Of a DNA stretch of 64,000 nt, positions 55,690 to 64,000 are shown piece by piece. Source of the stretch: Micrasema longulum (Eukaryota; Arthropoda; Insecta; Trichoptera; Brachycentridae); NCBI GenBank assembly GCA_022494885.1, contig JAGVSM010001370.1:467218-531217 (forward strand). The letters run 5' to 3'. Numbering within the stretch: the first letter of the stretch is position 1; the number at the start of each line of letters is the position of its first letter. Both the position numbers and the translations under genes were made by a program. A model generated the notes under the pieces. That model saw nothing but the letters and a program-made list of their open reading frames with translations, was not told where the DNA came from and did not search any database.

Positions 55690-55978
55690 TATTCTTCTTC
55701 GATTCGGATATAAGTCCAGGAACAATGAAAGATTGGAGTGTAGAACCACTTTTGAAACCAATATTTTAATTCCACCCCGCCAGGAATCGAACCTATGACC
55801 TCAAATAAGGTTGGCGAACTCGCCAATCACTGTGCAATAGGGCGGACTTGTTTCCGCTCGATTATTTTTTTTGAAGATTTTTGCCTGAGAGTAGCCATCG
55901 AGTCGAAAACACTCGTTTAGGGTTCTGGTTGTATTTCAAACTCGAAACGGTATTTTTTATCTGCCCGGAAACAGTTCT
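55690..55978 (-). mobile_element. SINE-A with 5' block
   Basis: Reverse copy: AAGTCCAGGAACAATGAAAG body, AGGAATCGAACCTATGACCT B box, GGCGGACTTG head end, then the 5' block (TGCCTGAGAGTAGCCATCGA, AACACTCGTTTAGGGTTCTG, TCTGCCCGG). It abuts an F1 element. Confidence 0.8.
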
Positions 55979-55982
55979 GCAG

Positions 55983-56759
55983 TTTGATCACAGATGTTTA
56001 TCGACGTGGTTAAAAAGTCCTTAAACAACTTGACCGATCACATTAGAATATGAATAATTGACCAAGCTACGTGACAGCGATAGAGCGCATGATAAATTGT
56101 ACATAAACAATATTACTACTTCACAAAATAAATATATTTAACTTTAGTTACAGTTTGATAATATTTTCAATTCATTCAATTCATTCAATTCATTCAATTC
56201 ATTCAATTCATTCAATTCATTCAATTCAATCAATTCATTCTATTCATTCAATTCATTCAATTCATTCAATTCATTCAATTCATTCAATTCATTCAATTCA
56301 TTCAATTCATTCAATTCATTCAATTCATTCAATTCATTCAATTCATTCAATTCATTCAATTAATTCAATTCATTCAATTCATTCAATTCATTCAATTCAT
56401 TCAATTCATTCAATTCATTCAATTCATTCAATTCATTCAATTCATTCAATTCATTCAATTCATTCAATTCATTCAATTCATTCAATTCATTCAATTCATT
56501 CCCCATCCTTGATTAATATAGTCATTCAACAGTGCCAAATAATAGGCCAAAGGTGAGATTATACATGTCGCAAAACGTGAATATTTTTTAATGATGATAT
56601 TTAAAATTAGCTTTTGCCACGCAACAAGTTAATGTCCGGCAATATTTAAAAATGTAAAAATCCCGATTGATAAATTTTAATAGATGTTCCATTGGAATCA
56701 CTAAAACGATCAGCAATCAATTTATCGCGTCAATAATTACAGTCATTGTGATTGAGAAC
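55983..56759 (+). mobile_element. F1 element, copy 2, with internal 9-bp array
   Basis: Left end GTTTGATCACAGATGTTTAT, CGACGTGG; right end TCATTGTGATTGAGAAC. The inner right part CAAAACGTGAATATTTTTTA and GATGTTCCATTGGAATCACT matches copy 1 loosely. It is the most diverged F1 in the window. Confidence 0.65.
56166..56500. repeat. 9-bp tandem array, about 37 units
   Basis: The unit is ATTCAATTC. Only a few variant units are seen (near 56227-56241 and 56362). It reads as (Ile-His-Ser)n in one frame, a 133-codon open stretch without meaning. It lies inside F1 copy 2. Confidence 0.95.
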
Positions 56760-56762
56760 TAG

Positions 56763-56861
56763 AAGTGGTATTCTGAACGCTATAGCGCGTATTTACGAAC
56801 TAAAAACACGCTAAAAAAGTTTTCCGTACGCGCGTTATAGCGTTTAAAATACCAACTCTGT
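56763..56861. repeat. inverted repeat between two F1 copies
   Basis: GTGGTATTCTGAACGCTATA, GCGCG and the inverse GCGCGTTATAGCGTTTAAAATACC with a spacer of about 30 bp. A small palindromic element or the shared border of two F1 copies. Confidence 0.6.
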
Positions 56862-57432
56862 AGTTTAATCACAAAAAACTGTCGACGTGCTAATATGCGA
56901 CGTAATAACAATTTCTCACCATGGTTGTTTATCGGATTCGCGATCACAATGGAACATCCGTGAACACCTAATGTCAAAATATTTACGTTTTGCGACGTAT
57001 AATCCTGCTGCGCAATCACATATTTGAATTTCACCGGTGTTAATATGGAAAATATTCCAAAACTGCTATTTTATTTATTTGTTTATTATTTATCATGCTA
57101 TTTATTGCATTTAGCCAGTGTCAAGAAAATGTCAAGAAAAGCAGTTGCCATAGTAATTGTAATTTTATATTAACTTTTTGTATTAGATACTCCTCACTAT
57201 TTTGCAAATGCAATATATTGTATATTTTTTTATAGTAAACGCCGATTTTTGCCAGAGAACTGTATTTATTTATGAGGAAAACAAAAAGCAAACTAACACG
57301 AGCGTTGACTTAGAGATTACACAAGCGTTGACTTATGACTGCGATAACTTAAGCATGTTCATTATTGTTCATTGTGATCGCTCAAATGCTTAGCATGTTT
57401 TTAAGCACGTCGATAGTTATTTGTGATTGAAC
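56862..57432 (-). mobile_element. F1 element, copy 3, uninterrupted
   Basis: Ends GTTTAATCACAAAAAACTGT / GTTATTTGTGATTGAAC. Inverse of copy 1 across its length: CCTAATGTCAAAATATTTAC, GTTTATTATTTATCATGC, GTAAACGCCGATTTTTG, GACTTATGACTGCGATAA. It serves as the empty-site reference for the LINE in copy 1. Confidence 0.83.
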
Positions 57433-58804
57433 TACGGATCCAGTTTTAAATAGTTACAGTATTTGATAAAGATTTAAGCATTTTTAAAAGTTTTCAGGGT
57501 AAAACAGAAGAGTTTAAATGTTTAATATTTATCAGTATTAACATAGTTTAATGATCACTAAAAAGTTGTCCCTAGAAACTTTAAATTATCACATATGAAG
57601 AACCCCTTATCATATAGAGGCAGAGTGTCACGATATTAAATATATCGTAAAAAAAACCATGAAAGCCTACTTACGAGTTTACGGAAGTATGTCATAAAAT
57701 TTTGAGTGCTTTTCTTCAAACCGTCAACGTTTATCTTCTTAATAAAGCAACGTGGTTCATTATTATTTACTTTCGATCTTTATTATAACGAATGCATCAA
57801 AAATTGTTTGTTTATTTGTTTAAATTACATCTGTATACGTATTCACCAACACATTATGGTGTTTTAGGCTGTGCCCGTGTTAAGCCATAAGAATTAATAA
57901 CCACAAAAAATCAGTTTAATTAAAATAATTAATAATGACAAATGATAAAATATAGATACAAATAAAAAAATATAAAAAAAACAAATCAAATACAAGAAAT
58001 AACATTAAATACTTATATAATAATATGGTACAATATTAAAATTAACAATTGAATTAAAAGTAACAATCCAATTAAAAGAATTAATGTTAATAACTTTTAG
58101 ATTTAGTAGAATATAAATTATTAATCATACAATGAAGTAACAAACATAAACTTGTATACAAAACACTAACATTATTAAAATTAATAGAATAAGTATTTTA
58201 TTATTATCATTTTATAAAACATAAAATCACCTAAAGGGCGCTGTATTTTTTTTAATTTTTTTATTATTTTATTTGGAAGTTCAACATAAAATACATTATA
58301 ATTTGTTTTTTAGCATTGGTAACACATATCTTCAATTATAGAACTCCACCATCTTTCATAAATGATATAAAATTAGTGTTTAACTTAATTAAATCAATTT
58401 ATGTAATAATAAAGATTAAGTTAAAGATAAGAAACTAATGGATTTTTAAAAAAAGAAAATAAGAACATATAAGAAGTAATAAAATACACTAAAATTAATT
58501 TACATACATACACAAAAATAAAGATTAGACATTTGCTTTAAGAAACACAGTAAAATTTTTTTAATAATCATTTGCTCTATCATGATAAATGTCAATGTTC
58601 ACTTTTTTTTTCTATTTTTGTTATAGTCTTAACATTTTTGCAAGAGGGTTAAAATGTGCCATATTGTTTGTAAAAATTAGAATCTAAAATGTATCAGAGA
58701 CGCCTACGGGGAACGTACAATGGCACATTTTCAACACAAAACACTGAATCAACATGTTTGTGAATATGAGTAATGGTACAGAACAAAAACGTAATTGTTT
58801 TAAA
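57433..58804. other. unassigned AT-rich intron
   Basis: Only the LINE-like tail word at 57870-57889 and long A/T tracts were noted. Confidence 0.4.
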
Positions 58805-58945
58805 CAATGGGCTTCGTTTGTCCACATTTTGTAGACTAGAACTGGATTCAACCCCCTTGGGAATCTTCAACATTAATATATTACATTAAAGACTCCTAAG
58901 GAAACTCCCTACAAAAATTTGGACACACTCAAAATACTGTTATTA
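58805..58945. mobile_element. M1-related inverted pair
   Basis: TTTGTCCACATTTTGTAGAC ... AACCCCCTTGGGAATC and its inverse CTAAGGAAACTCCC ... AAAATTTGGACACACTCAAA. Two A modules face to face with no B/C centre. Confidence 0.65.
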
Positions 58946-59681
58946 TTATATTCTTTATTCTGTTTTTAAAATGAACAAACGCTTGATTATATATAAATTT
59001 TGGTGGGTTTTTTCTGTTAGTGCCTATTTTAATTTATGTTGAAATTTTGGTAGTTTAGTTTTATTTTTATAATGATTTTATTTTTGTTGTCTATTGTTTG
59101 TATTTATATTGTTATTCCTTTTTGTTTGTGTTGTTCTTATGTTTATTGTAAATTAATGTATTTTCAGTTTTTTTGATGAGGGTTATTTTTTATTTGGAAT
59201 TAAATCAAATAACGACTCAAAGCTGTGTTGTAAGATAAAGGGCCTACTATTGAGCAACTTGGAAAAAAAAGTAGGCTTAATAGTTTGGCTAAACTTGGAA
59301 CATCCTGCCTAAAATCAGATTTTTACTAAAATTTCTTAATAATCCGAATAACTTTTAAACGACTGAATATCGCTAAACATACATGGGAGTTCAATCGAAA
59401 GGCATTGTGATCTCCCATCTCCCATCGCTCTGCCACCAATGATCCACCCTCCCAGTTACAGGCTGTTTATATATATATATATATCTATAGAATATCTTAT
59501 CGGCTGAAAAAGGACTTACCCACGTTAATAAAATTTAAATAATCGTTGTCTATTTTTACCGTCCCAAACCAATAAATTTATTTCAAGAGAAATATGCTAA
59601 AAATTAAATTCCTTTTCAACATTTGAGTATCAGGCCTTTAATTGCTGTGGTAGATTTTTTTATTTCAAGTTTTATTTTCAG
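58946..59681. other. unassigned intron before linker exon
   Basis: T-rich at 58970-59180, (TA)n at 59468-59486. It ends in the acceptor TTTTATTTTCAG. Confidence 0.45.
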
Positions 59682-59773
59682 GCGTAGGGAGGGCGGGCTC
59701 CCCCCCTCGGGCCTCTCCCCCCCGCCGCCCACCGAGCCCTGAGAGACCAAATCCTGCTGACCCCATCACAGAG
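59682..59773 (+). CDS. Epac: Epac exon: proline-rich linker
   Basis: A 92-nt exon, acceptor TTTTCAG, donor GAG|GTAATT. The first two bases (GC) complete the Gly codon opened by the exon at 14913-14964; the rest is 30 codons in phase 0. It encodes VGRAGSPPRASPPRRPPSPE then RPNPADPITE. The other two frames contain stops (a TAG at the second codon in one; a TGA near the end in the other), so only the frame demanded by both neighbours is open. The closing RP-A--IT aligns with RPANTIT of vertebrate Epac2, directly before the DEP domain. With the previous exon the linker is 48 residues, about the same as Epac2. The Pro/Arg/Ser-rich centre is probably disordered and poorly conserved. Strongly GC-rich. 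Confidence 0.9.
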
Positions 59774-60186
59774 GTAATTAAACAATATTTACATTTACGT
59801 ACATATGTATTGGGAATGAAAGATATTTATAAAAATGTGTTATTAAAAATTACCGATGTTTCACTGGCGGTGCCATTTTTGACAAGTTTTTACGTGATTG
59901 TTCATGTATAAACTCTAAAAAATATAATATGGTCCTCATTGAAAAGTAGAGAAACAATTTTGATTTACTGACGTTTTAATTTTGACGGCATTCTTAGCAA
60001 CAAAATTATCGTGCCAGAAAGTGCAAGTCTATTTGTGAATATGAAATAAATAAAATTGAAAAGATTTTGATCAGCACTTAGTACTTTTCTGTGTGATTTT
60101 CTAGTTAAGTGTATATATTTTCGCCTGATGATGGCTAATTCTTAGTACCTAAAACTTATCTTACGCGTATCAATAATAAACTTGGA

Positions 60187-60365
60187 CCGGGTTGTGGTCC
60201 CGTGGGGGTTGCGGACTCACAGATCAGAGGTCCAAGATTCGAACCCCACTCTACCACAACTTAGTTCTCATTTTCTGATAAAGCGTTATTCACAATTCGT
60301 TGGAAATGGCCGTTAGATTTTAAATATTTACATAGAAAAATCATATGAACGCAAAAATGTTTTTT
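60187..60365 (+). mobile_element. SINE-B, full copy
   Basis: CGGGTTGTGGTCCCGTGGGG head, GGTCCAAGATTCGAACCCCA B box, CTCATTTTCTGATAAAGCGT, GTTGGAAATGGCCG, CATATGAACGCAAAAATG end. Confidence 0.85.
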
Positions 60366-60574
60366 TTTTTTTTTAAACTTCTGTGTTGCAAATACAGTGT
60401 TTTATTTATTTCATATTTAACATATTACGACGGCTCGTCAGCAGTAGCATAGTTTTCTTAATAGTTAAATAATTTAATTATTATTTCTCTCACATTAGAG
60501 AAATATCACTATCTCTACATTTTTAAAGAAATTAAGGCTTACAAAATACTCTTCAGTAAAAAAAAATATTTTCC

Positions 60575-60780
60575 AATTATTAGTGACATGAAAATTATTT
60601 TTAAATTTGTAATTTTGAATCTCCGCAAAAAAGGGTCATTCCATTGACTACGCCCCTAATACGTCACGATTCATGTTTATTTGTTCCTGGCCATTGAAGT
60701 TTGTTTAGAACATTATCACGAATCTTGACGTCACATCACCAAGGTCAAACACGTCACGTTTATCTAGCAACATATATATT
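60575..60780 (+). repeat. repeat S, copy 2
   Basis: GGTCATTCCATTGACTACGC, CCCTAATACGTCACGATTCA, TTTATTTGTTCCTGGCCATT, extending to GTCACGTTTATCTAGCAAC. Partner of 25228-25352. Confidence 0.65.
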
Positions 60781-61264
60781 TATTTTTTTCATTTAGGTCT
60801 GAAAACATTTCTCCACAATATCCATTTTGATTTTAGAATACAATTAATTATTCAAAATCCATTTCATATATTTTTATCGGTATTCGTAGTATATGATATT
60901 TCCCTATTCACAATTATCAGCGTTCAGACGCAATTCTCTCTCGATATCAAGCGTCTAACCTCTTCTAGTAGATCTTAGTCGCGTCCCCAAGCTGGCGCCA
61001 TCCCAACCCTTAGTAACTCCTGCCATCTAGTCTATCCTAACTGCCTTAATATTTTTCTGCTTAGTTTACTTTTTAAGGCGCATCAATATCTATATTATGA
61101 TGTAAAATAAAATTATGTAACCCTTTCCGTTGGGTAGTGATGACTGATTTTTTGGTCACGCAGAGTGTATTTTGAGGCTTATTTGAACCGCTTTCCAGCA
61201 CGTTGACGTAGCCGCACTATGACTTAAGTGTACTTACAACATTACGAGGCCGAGAGTATTTGGC

Positions 61265-62130
61265 GACAATTAAATTAGGTACGCTGACGACACTGTTTTG
61301 CTGGCGGATACCATTACCGATCTTCAAGAGCTGTAAAATAGTGTGGATGCATTTGGCGAACAACTAGGTTTAACAATTAATGTTGGCAAAACAAAATGGA
61401 TAACATTTGGCCGACTTGATTACTCCGCATTTTCACTCAAGTTAAAGGGTTGTGACATTGAAAAGCTGGACAAATTTAAATACCTCGGCAGCATTTTAAC
61501 AGAGACCCTTGATGCAGATATAGAAATTAAATGCAAAATTGACACAGCAAAAGCTGATTTTAATAAAATGAAATCCCTCTTCTGCAATGCTAATCTCAAC
61601 TTGAAAAAAGTCAAAGATTAATAAAATGTTATGTGTGGTCTGTATTGTTGTATGGCTGTGAGACTTGGACTAGTGAACACTATGAATAGGCTGGAGGCTT
61701 TTGAGATGTGGTTGCATCGCAGAATGCTTAAGATATCTTGGACTGACCTGATAACGAACTCAGAAGTCTTAAGTCGAGCTAGAACGAACAGAGAACTCTT
61801 AACCACTATAAAAGTTCGTAAAATTTCATATCTGGAGCATATAATGCGTGGAGAAAAGTACCACTTGCTTCATTCAATTTTGAAAGGCAAGATTGAAAGT
61901 CACAGAGGGGCTAGAAGAAAACATATGTCCTGGCTCGGAAACATACGAGACTGGACTGGTTTCAGGACTGTGGAGCAGATTTTCCAGACAGCTCAGGACA
62001 GAGAGACTTTGGCCAGAGTGATTGCCAACGTTGGGGATACCTAACAGGGAACTAAGAGAAGAAATCGTTTCATCGCTTACTTTGGCAGAACCTTCATATG
62101 GAAACCTATTAATAAACGTTTTTACATTAA
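61265..62130 (+). pseudogene. CR1/RTE-like LINE, reverse transcriptase second half
   Basis: Starts right at the catalytic box: RYADDTVLLADTITDLQEL (61277 on), then a stop in place of Gln, NSVDAFGEQLGLTINVGKTK, LDKFKYLGSILTETLDADIE, INCRI-like, NKMKSLFCNANLNLKKVK, stop. After a shift: LEAFEMWLHRRMLKISWTDL, ITNSEVLSRARTNRELLTTI, KVRKISYLEHIMRGEKYHLL, KIESHRGARRKHMSWLGNIR, TVEQIFQTAQDRETLARVIA to 62041. Typical of insect LINEs with the 'YLGHIMRGEKY' tail. YADD is intact, but the N-terminal part is missing and three lesions are visible. Confidence 0.88.
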
Positions 62131-62755
62131 AGATGGATCTTGTTTTAAGTCAGTTAATTTAAATAAATAGTACATATACAACATGTTCCATCCATTTGTT
62201 TTTAAAAAATAGACATCTTCTTTATATAAAAAACTGGAAACTTTTCGCTTTAGATTTTTAGGTTTTCTATTAATATTTTCCTCTATTGCGAATTAAACAG
62301 GCATAAAATAACAAAATATTTACTCAAATAGTCAATTAAATTTATTTTGGAATTCAAAACAGCAATTTTGTTTTTGCGAAATTCATAATACCTGAAATTA
62401 ATGTGATTATTTCAATTTCCAGAGATAATTTGCATTTTTTATACCACCTGCCTCTAAAATTACTTTTTTTCGTCGCGTTAAAATATTTTTAGCATAAATT
62501 TACGTTTTTAATTGCGGTCAGACTTAATAAAATAATTGTATTACAAACATTCAAATGAATAAAGCTACATATTTTCACCATTTAAAAACATACGGAAATT
62601 TCAGCAGATAAAATTTTAAAAATAATTCCAAAAGTATATAATTTTTTCGTAGGTACAAAGGTGGTAAAAAAAATGAAGCCTATATTTTTCTGAAACAGCT
62701 GTTACAGTTTCATAGAAAAACTCAACTATCAATATAAAGAAAATAGGTCAGGATA
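62131..62755. other. unassigned AT-rich intron
   Basis: No recognised feature. Confidence 0.4.
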
Positions 62756-63058
62756 TCAAATGAAACTGTTTTTAAAATAACAGTTTAAATATGCGTGGGC
62801 AAAAGCCTCCCACAAGAAAACGAAAAAATACTTGGTATTTATTATCCTGTTTCTTATAAAAACAATCTCCCCTCCCTCATGTGAATGAAAAAATGTGAAA
62901 CTGTTTCTTAAATAGCAATTTAGAGCAGCGTGGCTCATCACAAGTAACAGTTTAATTAATCTTTGTAATTTTGTTTTAGCGGTAGCTGGTACTAGATTTT
63001 TTGCCAACGCTGCTCTAAACCGTTATTATGAAATAGTTTGACCAAACAGTTTCATTTG
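62756..63058. mobile_element. foldback element with internal direct copy of its end
   Basis: Ends AAATGAAACTGTTT and AAACAGTTTCATTT are inverse, followed inward by ATAACAGTTTAAATATGCGTGG / CCAACGCTGCTCTAAACCGTTAT. The left terminal word reappears in direct order at 62896-62935 (GAAACTGTTTCTTAAATAGC, TTTAGAGCAGCGTGG). Confidence 0.72.
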
Positions 63059-63075
63059 TAAAACGGTAACTAAAG

Positions 63076-63180
63076 CCGATGTGATATGACGTGAAGACAC
63101 TTGCACCTCCCGCTAGCCATTCTCTATCTTTTGGGGACGTCTTTTTAGCTCGGATTTGTATGAAATGTCATTTCTATATA
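63076..63180 (+). repeat. dispersed repeat, copy 2
   Basis: AGCCGATGTGATATGACGTG, GGACGTCTTTTTAGCTCGGA. Partner of 2950-3040. Confidence 0.6.
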
Positions 63181-63229
63181 GCATATCTAAAGAAAGGAAA
63201 AGAAGAGCACGCCAAGAAGGTTGGGGATA

Positions 63230-63345
63230 AGGAGAAAAAGTACCACAACTTTGTTCCCTTTTTCTAACTGTAAATTATTTTCAAATCCTTTAAAATGGCC
63301 CCAAAATTGAAATATTTGGGTATCATAAGAACTCCACTTTTTATT
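63230..63345 (+). mobile_element. SINE-B, 3' part
   Basis: GTACCACAACTTTGTTCCCT, TTTCTAACTGTAAATTATTT, TTTAAAATGGCCCCAAAATT, ATATTTGGGTATCATAAGAA. Confidence 0.75.
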
Positions 63346-63384
63346 TTGGGAAGGAAGGGGAATTTAAAAAAGATTTTAGGAAAT

Positions 63385-63520
63385 GTGAGCGTTTAAACAT
63401 AGGCGAAATTGTGAATTTTACAGTTTGTTAATTGGCTACCTTAACCAGCCAATGACTATAAATGCCTGGATTTCCATGTTCCCTCCTCATAAATGTTTGT
63501 CCTCTCTGTTGCAATGTGTT
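63385..63520 (-). repeat. M1 fragment, B arm
   Basis: GCGTTTAAACATAGGCGAAA, AACCAGCCAATGACTATAAA, TGCCTGGATTTCCATGTTCC, TCCTCTCTGTTGCAATG. It ends about 100 bp before the DEP exon. Confidence 0.65.
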
Positions 63521-63617
63521 TTTTATTATTTTGTACACTTTAAAATAACAAAAAAATTACTGTATGTTTCCTGAACAAAATGTGTACAAATAAATCGCGA
63601 AACCTGTCTGTTCGCAG

Positions 63618-63846
63618 TCCCCGAGTCCCGCGATGTCGCGGATCGGCTGGGCGCTGCGCACCATGCTGGTAGGAGAGCCCGGCTCGTGCCTGAGGGACCG
63701 CAAGGTGTCGGGCAAGCTCGTGCGCAAGTGCGCGCCCGGCACGGAGCTGGTGGACTGGCTGCTGGCCGTGTCGCCCAGCGTGCACGGCCGCCAGCAGGCC
63801 GCCGGCATGTGGCAGGCGCTGCTCGAGGAGGGCGTCATCTCCCACG
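63618..63846 (+). CDS. Epac: Epac exon: DEP domain
   Basis: 229 nt, acceptor TGTTCGCAG, donor CACG|GTAGGC. It starts in phase 0 as the 59682-59773 exon requires and ends in phase 1 (the next codon begins G, giving Val if the next exon starts with T). The 76 residues are SPSPAMSRIGWALRTMLVGE, PGSCLRDRKVSGKLVRKCAP, GTELVDWLLAVSPSVHGRQQ, AAGMWQALLEEGVISH. This is nearly all of the DEP fold, which takes Epac to the plasma membrane when cAMP opens the protein. The family core -RDRK--------C--GTELVDW-, the HxR-QA-GMWQ-LLE-GV--H and the membrane-binding Arg region are present, best matching Epac2. The internal ATG at 63633 is not the start, since upstream exons read through. The two antisense frames here are shadows. 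Very GC-rich. Confidence 0.96.
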
Positions 63847-64000
63847 GTAGGCCACTGAACTACACTCTATGCACTATGTTTCCCAGGGTGCGCGCTACCT
63901 AGTCGCGCTCCGGGGGACGATTACAAACGCCACCTTCATCGGTTAGTATCGAGACCGTATACTTTACTTTTCTACAAACTTTTGTGGGGACCAGAGAATG
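63847..64000 (+). other. Epac: Epac intron, 5' part
   Basis: Donor GTAGGC at 63847; runs past the window. No feature seen. Confidence 0.85.

Larger units (their letters stand above)
14965..59681 (+). other. Epac: Epac intron, 44.7 kb
   Basis: Donor GTAAGTAC at 14965; acceptor TTTTATTTTCAG ending at 59681. The phase-1 break (G|GC, Gly) is completed exactly by the downstream exon. The intron is filled with repeats, listed individually. No other host gene was recognised on either strand. An intron of this size in this position could hold an alternative promoter for a form lacking the first cNMP domain, as in vertebrate Epac2, but no promoter is visible. Confidence 0.85.
59774..63617 (+). other. 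Epac: Epac intron, 3.8 kb
   Basis: Donor GTAATT, acceptor CTGTTCGCAG. Phase 0. Contains SINE-B copies, repeat S, a LINE fragment, a foldback element and an M1 piece. 59774-60186 and 60781-61264 hold nothing recognised. Confidence 0.88.

Noticed and set aside
56155..56556. 133-codon open frame made of Ile-His-Ser repeats
   Set aside because: Consequence of the 9-bp array, not a protein gene.
59682..59773. GC-rich stretch as a CpG island or chance C-run
   Set aside because: The acceptor, donor and phase-1 join with the 14913 exon, plus the RP-A--IT match, support an exon.
60187..60260. Possible tRNA gene
   Set aside because: Head of SINE-B, present in four copies with the same downstream body.
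63540..63845. Two reverse-strand open frames of 93-101 codons over the DEP exon
   Set aside because: Antisense shadows of a GC-rich coding exon; the + frame has splice sites, phase and domain match.

Overview
The window is animal nuclear DNA, most likely from an insect. It is about 70% A+T, contains spliced genes, and is packed with decayed non-LTR retrotransposons, tRNA-derived SINEs, mariner/Tc relics and many small inverted-repeat elements. I could not fix the order. There is no bacterial operon structure, no CRISPR array and no intact free-standing open gene.

One host gene is visible. It lies on the + strand and runs through the whole window: Epac, the cAMP-activated Rap guanine-nucleotide exchange factor (RAPGEF3/4 orthologue). 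Four short exons, GC-rich except for the second, join in phase: the end of the first cyclic-nucleotide-binding domain (3191-3346), the start of the linker (14913-14964), a proline-rich linker (59682-59773) and the DEP domain (63618-63846). Together they encode 176 continuous residues that align end to end with vertebrate Epac2. The 5' part (start codon, first half of the binding domain) lies upstream of the window. The 3' part (second cNMP domain, REM, RA, CDC25-homology catalytic domain) lies downstream. The rest of the window is intron: at least 3.2 kb, then 11.6 kb, 44.7 kb and 3.8 kb.

The introns hold a layered set of repeats. They include: four SINE families, called SINE-A to SINE-D here; at least a dozen non-LTR fragments (Jockey-like, CR1/L2-like, RTE-like), most reduced to the C-terminal end of the reverse transcriptase; a mariner and a Tc-like transposase relic; and one solo LTR with a target duplication. 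There are also several foldback families: M1 (modular, 216-bp arms in one copy), F1 (TIR near CGACGTGCT, three copies), F2 (TIR near AGGAAGTTCAGTG), and single palindromes. Tandem arrays include a 9-bp array of about 330 bp and a 3-unit minisatellite of about 130 bp.

Insertions within insertions allow relative dating: a LINE inside F1, SINE-B inside repeat T, SINE-D inside M1, a TIR element inside F2, and the 9-bp array inside F1. The least expected signals are a repeat group carrying a hammerhead-ribozyme-like core, a SINE family with a conserved block upstream of its tRNA-like head, and an Epac cNMP-binding site with a shortened phosphate-binding loop. I found no complete new protein system; the novelty here lies in the repeats and the exon structure.
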